Below are positions 15,570 to 22,725 of a stretch of DNA of 26,771 bases, one piece after another. The DNA is from JBIOJM01 sp044450785 (GTDB taxonomy: Bacteria; Planctomycetota; Planctomycetia; Isosphaerales; Isosphaeraceae): the NCBI GenBank assembly GCA_044450785.1, contig JBIOJM010000117.1, positions 1 to 26,771 on the forward strand, read 5' to 3'. A program made the position numbers and the translations under genes. Each line of letters begins with the position of its first letter. Within the stretch, counting starts at the first letter, position 1. Below the pieces are notes generated by a model, which worked only from the letters and a program-made list of their open reading frames with translations, was not told the DNA's origin and searched no databases.

Positions 15570-16781
15570 TCAACGGTCGGGGGGTTTATCGTCATCCGAG
15601 TTGAGCTCGCCGTTTCGCGATCGCGAACGGCCCTCGGCCCTGGACCCTGCGGGCGGCTCCGCGACGCGCGACGATGGTTTGGCTCGGTTGGCCGTCTCGG
15701 CGTCGAGGACGACGAGCACTTCGGTGCCGGTGGGGTACGTACCCGGAATCCCGAGGTTGAACCAGCCCCCCTTCTTGTCAAGGACCCCGGGATGGATGCC
15801 GGCCGAAATGACGAGGGTCTGGCCCAGCCGCCAATTCTTGACGGTCTGGTCGAGACGGGTCTGGGTCGCCTCGGGGACGTCGATCGCCATCTCGCCGGGG
15901 CCCACGTCGCGGGGGGTGATCACGCGCGTGCGATGGAACGATCGGACCGTGTTGACCGTCAGGTCGATCATGGCGTCGAGTGCATCCCCGTCGAAGTTCA
16001 AGAGCGGGCTGAGCTTGAGAACGATGCTCTCCTCGAGCTTGTCGGCCTTGGCCTGGAATCCCGCCCCCGCCGCACCGTCGCGCTGGAGACCGCTGGCGAA
16101 GGTGCGCGGTTCGGCTGTCTTGATCGTCAGGGTCTGGCCGTTGATCATCTCGACTCGCTGATCGGCCAGCAATCGGAAACCTTGCTGGACTTGCATCTGA
16201 GACACCACGAGGCCGGCGTCATCCGGCCGCATCGTCCAGATCTGCTGCCCTTGAGGGCCGCTGCCGACGTACGTGAGCCGCGAGAAGACCGAATAGCGCC
16301 AGCGGGTATCGACCGCGGCGATGAACTGGACGTGGACCGACAGGAGGTCCTCGGTCGCGTTTGTGAATCGTTCGACGACCTCGTCGACCTGCTTGAGGAC
16401 CTCGGGTGAGTTGTAAGCGCGGAGCTCGGTCCGGTTGGCGGAAAGGACGGCGACCTTATCCCCGTGCCATTCGGCGATGCCGGTCCGTTTGAAGATCCAG
16501 TCGATCAGGGCTTTCTGGGGGTTGGACTGGCTACTGGCGATCCTGGTATACCGAGCGATCGGATATCTGCGCCACTGGAAGCCGGGCTCGGGGGCGAACG
16601 GTGCGGACGGCTCATCCACCGCGGCGGCCGCGTCGTCCGGGTCGTCGTTGCGCGACGACACCGGCGCCAGCGTTTTCTCACGAGTTTTCGAAGACCTTCG
16701 GCCCGCGCTCTGTGCCCAGAGACTGCGGGGAACCAGACCTCCCAACAACATCGACAGCATCAGGGCCGTGCGGCGGTTCAT
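15570..16781 (-). CDS. Secreted protein with secretin-like features
   Basis: A 403-aa exported protein. The signal peptide is MNRRTALMLSMLLGGLVPRS with LWAQ as likely cleavage region. The start at 16781 has GGAGG nine bases upstream; the frame is open 99 residues further upstream but that part is noise. After a Ser/Asp-rich linker come VLKQVDEVVERF, then LLSVHVQFIAAVDTRW, and near the end LDQTVKNWRLGQTLVISAG. This order (short alpha/beta domain, strand VHVQF, late 'G.TLV' strand) resembles the N-domain plus beta-region of secretins, but the conserved core is not clear. The acidic tail (NSDDDKPPD) is odd. I would call it a secretin-related periplasmic or outer-membrane protein with low confidence in the subclass. 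It is convergent with EpsI and divergent from DUF1573. Confidence 0.6.
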   Translation of the reverse strand: MNRRTALMLSMLLGGLVPRSLWAQSAGRRSSKTREKTLAPVSSRNDDPDDAAAAVDEPSAPFAPEPGFQWRRYPIARYTRIASSQSNPQKALIDWIFKRTGIAEWHGDKVAVLSANRTELRAYNSPEVLKQVDEVVERFTNATEDLLSVHVQFIAAVDTRWRYSVFSRLTYVGSGPQGQQIWTMRPDDAGLVVSQMQVQQGFRLLADQRVEMINGQTLTIKTAEPRTFASGLQRDGAAGAGFQAKADKLEESIVLKLSPLLNFDGDALDAMIDLTVNTVRSFHRTRVITPRDVGPGEMAIDVPEATQTRLDQTVKNWRLGQTLVISAGIHPGVLDKKGGWFNLGIPGTYPTGTEVLVVLDAETANRAKPSSRVAEPPAGSRAEGRSRSRNGELNSDDDKPPDR

Positions 16782-17128
16782 GCCAGGAGGCCTCCTTGCC
16801 GAGCTGGCCGGCGAGCGATCCGATCGCGTCCAGTGAGATTCATAACAGAGGACGAATTCCGGCTCAAGTCCAAACCGGCGAAAGCCGGTGGGCGCGACAG
16901 TTCTCTTCCGCATTCTGGGGAACCGGTCCTCCCGTGACGATCGAGGTTTTCGATTGAGATGACTTGCCTCCGCGCCAATCCTCTCCTTATGATCGATGGA
17001 GGCAACTCGGGGGTCGCGACAGTCGTGTCGAGCAATCCAGGGATGCGGCTCGACCTCGCCGCCCCTTTGATTCATCATCGGTCGTCATCAGCTTTCGTTG
17101 CGATCGTTTTAACCGGAGACTTTCCAAC
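16782..17128. promoter_or_regulatory. Divergent promoter region
   Basis: A 347-bp gap separates the divergent starts of the secreted protein (minus) and the DUF1573 protein (plus), so both promoters must lie here. I see a GGAGG and a CCGGAGA as ribosome binding sites for the two genes, but no convincing -35/-10 pair or palindrome. Frames running through the gap on either strand are Arg/Ser-rich and not credible. Confidence 0.5.
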
Positions 17129-18256
17129 ATGTTACGATGGATAGTCCTCGCTGCTGTCGTGGTTGGCCTGACCGCGGCCGCAACCTTCATGATCCAGTAC
17201 GGACCGGATTCGGACACCAGGGGGAGCAGTGCGGTCGTCGAGAGCACGGGCCCCCAGCCCAAGGTGGAGATCGACAAACCGTTGATCCACGACTTCGGCG
17301 CCATGTCGCAGCAGAGCAACTCCACACACGCGTGGGAAATCAAGAACGTCGGCGAGGGAGTGCTCGACTTGTGGCAGGAAAGCTCAACCTGTTCCTGCAC
17401 CGTCGCCAAACTCGCAACCAAGCGAGAGGGCGGGGAAGTCGAGAAAAAGGTCGTCAAGGTCAAGCCAGGCGACTCGACCAAGATCGATCTGGAGTGGCAA
17501 ACCAATAATGCCAAGAGCGAGGACTACTTCCAGAGCGCGACGATCGGTACCAACGACCCGAGTCGTTCGTCCTTCTCACTCAGTGTCAAGGGAAAGGTTT
17601 ATCCCCCGGTGGTGATCTTCCCTCCCGAGATGATCACGCTCAACGGCATTTCGAACGAGGAGGTGACTCGAACGCGCATCGCCGTCTTTTCGATGGATCG
17701 ACCCGAGATCAAGATCGAGAAGGTGTCCACCTCCCGGCCGGCGTTCATCGTCGCCACGCCGGAGCGCCTGTCGGAATCGGATTGCGTGCAACTCAAAGTC
17801 ACGAAGGGCTACCGGGTCGACGTGGAGGTCAAGCCGGGCATGCCGCTCGGTAACTTTGAGGACGTGCTGGTCATCGAGACCGACCATCCGCTTCGACCCG
17901 TGGTGAAAGTGTCGATCGCCGGTAGGACCACCGGGCCGATCAGCGTGCTGCCCGAGCGGCTGCGGATGTCGAACGTGATCAGCAGCCAGGGAGCGACTCA
18001 GAACATGACCCTGATCGTCCGCGGCGGCAAGCCGACCAAGTTCGAGGTCACGCAAAAGCCCGCGAAGGTCAAAATCGAGATCAAACCGAACCCGACGCCG
18101 TCGCAGCAGGGACGATACCTGTTGACGGCGACCGTGCCGAAGGGGACTGCCGCCGGCCATATCGAAGAAGAGATCATTATCAAGACCGACCACCCCAGAG
18201 CCAGTGAACTGAAGATCCCGGTCACCATCCTGATCTCGAATACGGACGCGGGCTGA
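17129..18256 (+). CDS. DUF1573 protein, membrane-anchored
   Basis: A 375-aa exported protein with an N-terminal signal anchor (MLRWIVLAAVVVGLTAAATF). It is followed by Ig-like beta domains of the DUF1573 type. The first has the signature IHDFGAMSQQSNSTHAWEIK and, after NVGEGVLDLWQESSTCSC, a Cys-x-Cys pair. At least two further Ig-like repeats follow, with the recurring phrase 'ETDHPLRP' / 'KTDHPRASELKIPV' marking their ends. The start at 17129 has CCGGAGA about ten bases upstream. The family is abundant in Planctomycetes and Bacteroidetes; its biochemical role is not established. The gene lies 29 bases before the metallophosphatase/cytochrome start, so the two probably share a message and act together at the cell surface or in the periplasm. 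Confidence 0.87.
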   Translation: MLRWIVLAAVVVGLTAAATFMIQYGPDSDTRGSSAVVESTGPQPKVEIDKPLIHDFGAMSQQSNSTHAWEIKNVGEGVLDLWQESSTCSCTVAKLATKREGGEVEKKVVKVKPGDSTKIDLEWQTNNAKSEDYFQSATIGTNDPSRSSFSLSVKGKVYPPVVIFPPEMITLNGISNEEVTRTRIAVFSMDRPEIKIEKVSTSRPAFIVATPERLSESDCVQLKVTKGYRVDVEVKPGMPLGNFEDVLVIETDHPLRPVVKVSIAGRTTGPISVLPERLRMSNVISSQGATQNMTLIVRGGKPTKFEVTQKPAKVKIEIKPNPTPSQQGRYLLTATVPKGTAAGHIEEEIIIKTDHPRASELKIPVTILISNTDAG

Positions 18257-18285
18257 TCCATTTGTCGGAAAGGAAATCCAACAAG

Positions 18286-19851
18286 ATGAGTCGCATCGAC
18301 TTCCGCCCGGCGGTGAGCGCGGCCCTGCTCGTGGCCGTGCTGGCCTATGTCGGCTGCACCAAGAACACGCCGGTCTCTCCTTCCGGTCGGTCTTCACCGC
18401 CGTCCGCACCGCTGGCCAACTTCGGGAATCCTGCCGCCGTCTTGATCGTTTCGGGCGAGCAAGAAGGGTACATGGAACCCTGTGGCTGCTCGAAGGAGCA
18501 GATCGGCGGCTTGATCCGCCGGTATGACTTCGTCGAGCGACTGCACAACCAAAAATGGCCCACGGTCTTGATCGAGCTGGGAACCTTGATCAAGGACCCC
18601 GCCGGCGCGCGCGGAGGATTCGAGCAGTCCAAGTACAAATTTGACTACTCGTTGAAGGCGCTCACTCTCTTGGACTACGACGCCGTCGCACTCTCCGCCC
18701 AGGACCTGAAGGTCGGCGTGGGCGAGGCCCTGGGACTGTTCGATAACAATCTGGACGGCAAGAAATCCAAGATCGTCGTCGCCAACGTGAAACCGGAAGC
18801 CACTTATGAGAAAATGTTCAGGACGAGCATCGTGGCGGCGGCCGGGCCGGTCAAGCTAGGTATCACGGCCGTGATCGACCCGGAAACGCTCCAGAAACTT
18901 GCCGACTCCGACAAGGATGTCCTGCTGCCGTCGATCAAGCGTCCGGACGAGGTCCTGCCGGGGGTGCTGGCCGAGCTCGCCACCAAAAGCGATTATCAAG
19001 TGCTGATGGTTCAAGGAAGCCCCGCGCTCGCCAGGCGGCTCGCCCTGGCCTACCCAGCCTTCGACGTCGTGGTGGCCACCTCCCTAGCCGCCGATCCGTT
19101 CAACCATGAACCTGACCTGTTGAACGGCGGCAAGACCATGCTCGTCTCAATCGGCAAGAAGGGCAAGTACGTCGGGGTCATCGGGTTCTATCCCAACGAG
19201 CCGGATCGGATGCGCTATCAGCTCGTCACCTTGAACGGGAAGTACGATGGTCCCGGGGCCCCCATGAAGCATTTGATCCAGGATGAATATCGCGGGTTCC
19301 TCAAGACCGCCCGCGTCGTCGAGACCTTCGCGCGGCAGAATTATTTCAACGGCGCGCCCGGGGCCGTCTTCGTCGGTGCCCTAACCTGCAAGGAGTGCCA
19401 TCCCAAGACTTTCGAATTCTGGTCCGGTACCAATCATGCCGAAGCATTCAACTCTCTGCTCGAGGACCCCAAGCCGAACACGGCGTTCGACGCGGAATGC
19501 ATCACCTGTCACACGACTGGGTTTGAATATCACTCGGGATGGCGGTCAGAAACCGACACGCCTCACCTGGCCGGCAATCAGTGCGAGAATTGCCATGGGC
19601 CCGCTTCGAGACACGTGGCGGATCCCGACAATACCGAGTTTCGCAAGCGGATCACCGTGACCGCCAAGCAGGCTGACAAGAACCAGCTCTGCAACCATTG
19701 TCACGACGAAGACAACTCGAGAGACTTCGACTTCCGCGAATATTGGGACCAGATTTCCCACAAATCGCTGGACAAGTACACCGATCCGAGAGTCCACCGC
19801 GGGATCACACCGAAGACCGCGCCCGCCCGCTCAAAGTCGAGCGCCCCGTAG
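18286..19851 (+). CDS. Metallophosphatase-like tetrahaem cytochrome c
   Basis: A 521-aa exported protein. The signal is SAALLVAVLAYVGC; the Cys could be lipidated, though Tyr at -3 is unusual for a lipobox. The N-terminal half has EGYMEPCGCSKEQIGGLIRR and resembles the 5'-nucleotidase/metallophosphatase fold of planctomycete proteins. The C-terminal part carries four haem-binding CxxCH motifs: CKECH (residue 368), CITCH (405), CENCH (433) and CNHCH (469), with HAEAF and HGPASRH as possible extra ligand sites, as in cytochrome c554-like domains. It would carry electrons outside the cytoplasmic membrane. ATG 18286 (with AAGGAAA about ten bases upstream) is preferred to TTG 18262. It follows the DUF1573 gene by 29 bases. 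The electron partner is unknown. Confidence 0.87.
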   Translation: MSRIDFRPAVSAALLVAVLAYVGCTKNTPVSPSGRSSPPSAPLANFGNPAAVLIVSGEQEGYMEPCGCSKEQIGGLIRRYDFVERLHNQKWPTVLIELGTLIKDPAGARGGFEQSKYKFDYSLKALTLLDYDAVALSAQDLKVGVGEALGLFDNNLDGKKSKIVVANVKPEATYEKMFRTSIVAAAGPVKLGITAVIDPETLQKLADSDKDVLLPSIKRPDEVLPGVLAELATKSDYQVLMVQGSPALARRLALAYPAFDVVVATSLAADPFNHEPDLLNGGKTMLVSIGKKGKYVGVIGFYPNEPDRMRYQLVTLNGKYDGPGAPMKHLIQDEYRGFLKTARVVETFARQNYFNGAPGAVFVGALTCKECHPKTFEFWSGTNHAEAFNSLLEDPKPNTAFDAECITCHTTGFEYHSGWRSETDTPHLAGNQCENCHGPASRHVADPDNTEFRKRITVTAKQADKNQLCNHCHDEDNSRDFDFREYWDQISHKSLDKYTDPRVHRGITPKTAPARSKSSAP

Positions 19852-19949
19852 TCGATGTGCTCGCCCTAGTGGGGGCGCAGCGTGCCCGTCCGAGGAGCCA
19901 GCCCCAATTGGCCTGCCTTTTTTTGGGATCGAGGAAGGGAATTCCGCAG

Positions 19950-20312
19950 ATGAACAAGCCGTCATTGATGTCGTCCCGCACGGCTGAACCGTCTCGATCG
20001 GGCTCGCGGCCGAGCAGGCTGACGGACCGATATCGCCAGGATCACCGTCATCCGATCAACCATTTCCTCCACGTCGGAGTCGGCTGGCCAATGGCGGCGG
20101 TCTCGGTCATCCTGCTCCCGTTCCGCCCGCTCTGGTCGCTGGCGCTGTTTCTGTCAGCCTACGCGATCATGTTCTTCGGCCACTTCGTCTTCGAGCGAAA
20201 TGTCCCGACCGTGCTGAAGCATCCGAGCACTCCGTTCGTGATTGCCTTTTCGGTGATCCGCAGTCTCTTGGGGAGCGTGGCCCGCCTGGCGGCTCCCCGG
20301 CGAATCCGTTAA
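19950..20312 (+). CDS. DUF962 (Mpo1-like) membrane protein
   Basis: A 120-aa protein with a polar N-terminus (about 45 residues, Ser/Arg-rich), then the DUF962 core. The core has DHRHPINHFLHVGVGWPMAA, two membrane helices (AAVSVILLPF and LALFLSAYAIMFFGHFVF) and FERNVPTVLKHP. The conserved His residues (HPINHFLH, GHFVFE, LKHP) fit the metal-binding set of the Mpo1 family, whose yeast member is a dioxygenase acting on 2-hydroxy fatty acids. Bacterial roles are not settled. ATG 19950 has GGAAGG upstream; the frame is open for another 84 codons but that part overlaps the cytochrome gene and is noise. 23 bases separate it from the next start. Confidence 0.85.
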   Translation: MNKPSLMSSRTAEPSRSGSRPSRLTDRYRQDHRHPINHFLHVGVGWPMAAVSVILLPFRPLWSLALFLSAYAIMFFGHFVFERNVPTVLKHPSTPFVIAFSVIRSLLGSVARLAAPRRIR

Positions 20313-20335
20313 TCTGGACCACAGGAGCATCATTG

Positions 20336-20668
20336 ATGGCCGAGCTGATCCCGTACGACCATTTCGCCAAGCTGGAGCTTCGGGTCGCCAGGGTCCTGGA
20401 AGTGCGTCCCCATCCCAATGCCGACAGGTTGTTGCTCCTGCAGGTCGACTTGGGCGACGAGCAGAAGCAGATCGTTGCCGGGATTCGCCAGCACTACACG
20501 CCGGAGCAGCTCACCGGCAAGTTGATCGTGATCGTCAACAATCTCGAGCCCGCGATGCTGCGAGGCGAATCGTCCAATGGTATGCTGCTGGCGGCCACAT
20601 CGGGCGAGAAGGTGGTCGTGCTCACGGTGGACGACCCGAGCTGCGACGTGGGGGCGAAGATCAAGTAA
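20336..20668 (+). CDS. Stand-alone tRNA-binding OB-fold protein
   Basis: A 110-aa protein of the Trbp111/CsaA type, the OB-fold that also forms the C-terminal dimerisation domain of many methionyl-tRNA synthetases. The characteristic order is present: YDHFAKLELRVARVLEVRPH, PNADRLLLLQVDLGDE, QIVAGIRQHYTPEQLTGK, VNNLEPAMLRGESSNGMLLA. It should bind tRNA without sequence preference for an anticodon and work as a dimer, possibly as a free subunit assisting MetG or as a chaperone-like protein. AGGAG at 20322-20326 supports ATG 20336 over TTG 20333. The gene sits between DUF962 and the esterase, spacings 23 and 28 bases. Confidence 0.9.
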   Translation: MAELIPYDHFAKLELRVARVLEVRPHPNADRLLLLQVDLGDEQKQIVAGIRQHYTPEQLTGKLIVIVNNLEPAMLRGESSNGMLLAATSGEKVVVLTVDDPSCDVGAKIK

Positions 20669-20696
20669 CGAGGGCGGGTCCACGAGGGAGTCCGTC

Positions 20697-21446
20697 ATGG
20701 CGTTCGCGACAATCAACTATCACAGCCGGTCGCTTCGGAAAGCATCGTCCTTCAACATCGTCTTCCCCGACGATCCCGCCATCCCCCGGCCCTGGTCGGT
20801 CTTCTATCTCCTCCATGGACTTTCCGACGACCATACGATCTGGATGAGGCGCACCAGCATTGAGCGCTACGTCGCCGGCCTACCCCTGGTCGTCGTCATG
20901 CCGGACGGCGGCCGCGGCTGGTATACCAACGCCATCGAGGGGTTGGCCTACGAAGACGACCTGCTCAAGGACGTCGTCGGCCTGATCGACCGGACGTTCC
21001 CGGTCAAGGCCGAACGATCAGGGCGGGCCATCGGCGGCCTCTCGATGGGAGGTTACGGCGCGGTCAAGCTCGGTCTGAAGCACCCTGAGATCTTCGCCAG
21101 CGTCAACTCGCACTCGGGGGCCGTGCTCGCCCAGCGCGACCCTCGGCTGGTCAAGGAACAGCACCCCGAGTTCGAGCGGATCTTCGGCAAGACGCCCAGC
21201 GGGGGCGTGGAAGACCCCGCCGCCATCGCCGAACGGGTCGACCACGGCCGCATCCCCGCCCTGCGGATCGATTGCGGCACAGAGGACCGACTCCTGGAAC
21301 AGAACCGGACGTTTCATCGCCAGCTCGAGTCGCTGCACGTCCCGCACGAATACCAGGAGTTCCCCGGCGGCCACGACTGGGCTTACTGGGACAAGCACGT
21401 TCAGGAAGCGGTTGCATTCCACACTCGATGCCTAGGATTGAAGTAG
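20697..21446 (+). CDS. Esterase D/FrmB-like alpha/beta hydrolase
   Basis: A 249-aa cytoplasmic serine hydrolase. The catalytic triad is visible: Ser116 in GGLSMGGYG, Asp196 in DCGTEDRLL and His225 in PGGHDWAYW. An oxyanion region is at LLHGLSDDH. The closest groups are the esterase D/S-formylglutathione hydrolase and tributyrin esterase/antigen-85-like families, which cleave short acyl esters or thioesters. No signal peptide is seen. The start at 20697 has GAGGGAG six bases upstream; a longer frame extends back into the OB-fold gene but is noise. Substrate cannot be decided. Confidence 0.9.
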   Translation: MAFATINYHSRSLRKASSFNIVFPDDPAIPRPWSVFYLLHGLSDDHTIWMRRTSIERYVAGLPLVVVMPDGGRGWYTNAIEGLAYEDDLLKDVVGLIDRTFPVKAERSGRAIGGLSMGGYGAVKLGLKHPEIFASVNSHSGAVLAQRDPRLVKEQHPEFERIFGKTPSGGVEDPAAIAERVDHGRIPALRIDCGTEDRLLEQNRTFHRQLESLHVPHEYQEFPGGHDWAYWDKHVQEAVAFHTRCLGLK

Positions 21447-21499
21447 GTCCCAGGTTGACCCTGAACTCGTGAAAGCGAATACACAAGAGGACGCAGCGC

Positions 21500-22666
21500 A
21501 TGCAACGATCCCGATTCCTGATTGCACTGCTCGTCCTCGCCGTGCCGTCCGGTGACGGTCGAGGGGCTGAACCCAAGGCGATTCAGGCGGCTGCCAAGAC
21601 CAAGACCCGGAACGTTTTCCTGGTGACGAGCGACGGCCTGCGCTGGCAGGAGGTCTTCGGCGGGGCCGACCTGGCGCTCACGAACAAGGAGAATGGCGGA
21701 GTCGCGGATCCTGCTGTCCTCACAAAAGAGTTTGGCGGTGACACTCCCGAGATCCGCCGCAAGCTCCTCATGCCCTTCGTGTGGGATGTCATCGCCAAGA
21801 AAGGCCAGCTCTTCGGCGACGCCCGGGCCGGCAGCGACGTCAAAGTCACCAACGGCAAGAACTTTTCCTATCCCGGCTACAACGAGATATTCACCGGGGC
21901 GGCGGACCCTCAGATCGACAGCAACGACAAAATACCCAACCGCAACGTGACCGTGCTCGAGTGGTTGAACGGCCGGGATGAGTTCCGCGGCCGGGTCGCG
22001 GCGTTCGGCTCGTGGGACGTGTTCCCGTACATCCTCAACCAGTCGCGCAGCAAGCTGCCCGTCGTTGCCGGCTGGGAGCCACTCACAGGCGGCGGCCGCA
22101 CCGGCGAGGAAAGCATGATCGGCCGGCTGCTCACGGAAATGCCCCGGCTCTGGCCGGATTGCTGTTACGATTGTTTCACCTTTCACGCCGCGTTCCTATA
22201 CCTCAAACGGCAGCGCCCCCGAATTCTCTACATCGGACTGGGCGAAACCGACGAGTTCGCTCATGCCGGGCAATACGACCAGTACCTCCGTTCCGCCCAC
22301 CGGGTGGACGACTATCTGAGACGCCTTTGGGAGACGGCCCAGTCGCTGCCGGACTATCGCGACACGACCACTCTGGTCGTCACCGCGGACCACGGCCGCG
22401 GCAATGCTCCCCTGGAATGGAAAAGCCACGGCGACAAAATCCCAGGGTCGGAGCGGATCTGGATCGCCGTGATCGGGCCCGATACCCCCGGGCTGGGCAA
22501 TCGCATCAAGCACGAGCCTCTGACCCAGAGCCAACTGGCCGCCACCATCGCCGCCTTGCTGGGACTCGATTATCGAGCCTTCGCACCCAAGGCAGCCCCG
22601 CCAATCAAGGATGTCTTGCCTGGATCAGCCACTGACCACCTCGGAAGGATGAAGGATGAAGGATGA
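21500..22666 (+). CDS. Alkaline phosphatase-superfamily protein, secreted
   Basis: A 388-aa exported protein with a signal peptide (MQRSRFLIALLVLAVPSGDG). It has the metal-binding layout of the alkaline phosphatase/phosphodiesterase superfamily: Asp45 in VTSDGLRWQEVF, a probable nucleophile region in NFSYPGYNEIF, GETDEFAH (248-255) and TADHGRG with Asp297/His298. It would hydrolyse a phosphate mono- or diester outside the cytoplasmic membrane with a two-metal site; the substrate is unknown. The last codons (GRMKDEG, stop) are encoded inside a heptamer repeat array, so the C-terminus seems to have been made by repeat insertion. No neighbouring gene predicts a shared pathway. Confidence 0.87.
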   Translation: MQRSRFLIALLVLAVPSGDGRGAEPKAIQAAAKTKTRNVFLVTSDGLRWQEVFGGADLALTNKENGGVADPAVLTKEFGGDTPEIRRKLLMPFVWDVIAKKGQLFGDARAGSDVKVTNGKNFSYPGYNEIFTGAADPQIDSNDKIPNRNVTVLEWLNGRDEFRGRVAAFGSWDVFPYILNQSRSKLPVVAGWEPLTGGGRTGEESMIGRLLTEMPRLWPDCCYDCFTFHAAFLYLKRQRPRILYIGLGETDEFAHAGQYDQYLRSAHRVDDYLRRLWETAQSLPDYRDTTTLVVTADHGRGNAPLEWKSHGDKIPGSERIWIAVIGPDTPGLGNRIKHEPLTQSQLAATIAALLGLDYRAFAPKAAPPIKDVLPGSATDHLGRMKDEG

Positions 22667-22720
22667 AGGATGAATAAACGCCCATTCGGCTTTCTGCCAT
22701 TCTCACTGAGCACTGACCAC
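22630..22720. repeat. Heptamer array flanked by direct repeats
   Basis: Four exact copies of AAGGATG run from 22645 to 22672. The segment is bracketed by 10-bp direct repeats CACTGACCAC (22630-22639 and 22711-22720). The array contains the stop of the phosphatase gene, and the second direct repeat ends six bases before the recN ATG. The structure resembles a short mobile or slippage-derived insert. Confidence 0.7.
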
Positions 22721-22725
22721 TGCCG

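Noticed and set aside
15558..16409. Plus-strand frame of 283 aa
   Set aside because: It is antisense to the secreted protein, which has a signal peptide and ribosome binding site. The plus translation is Asp/Arg/Gly/Leu shadow sequence.
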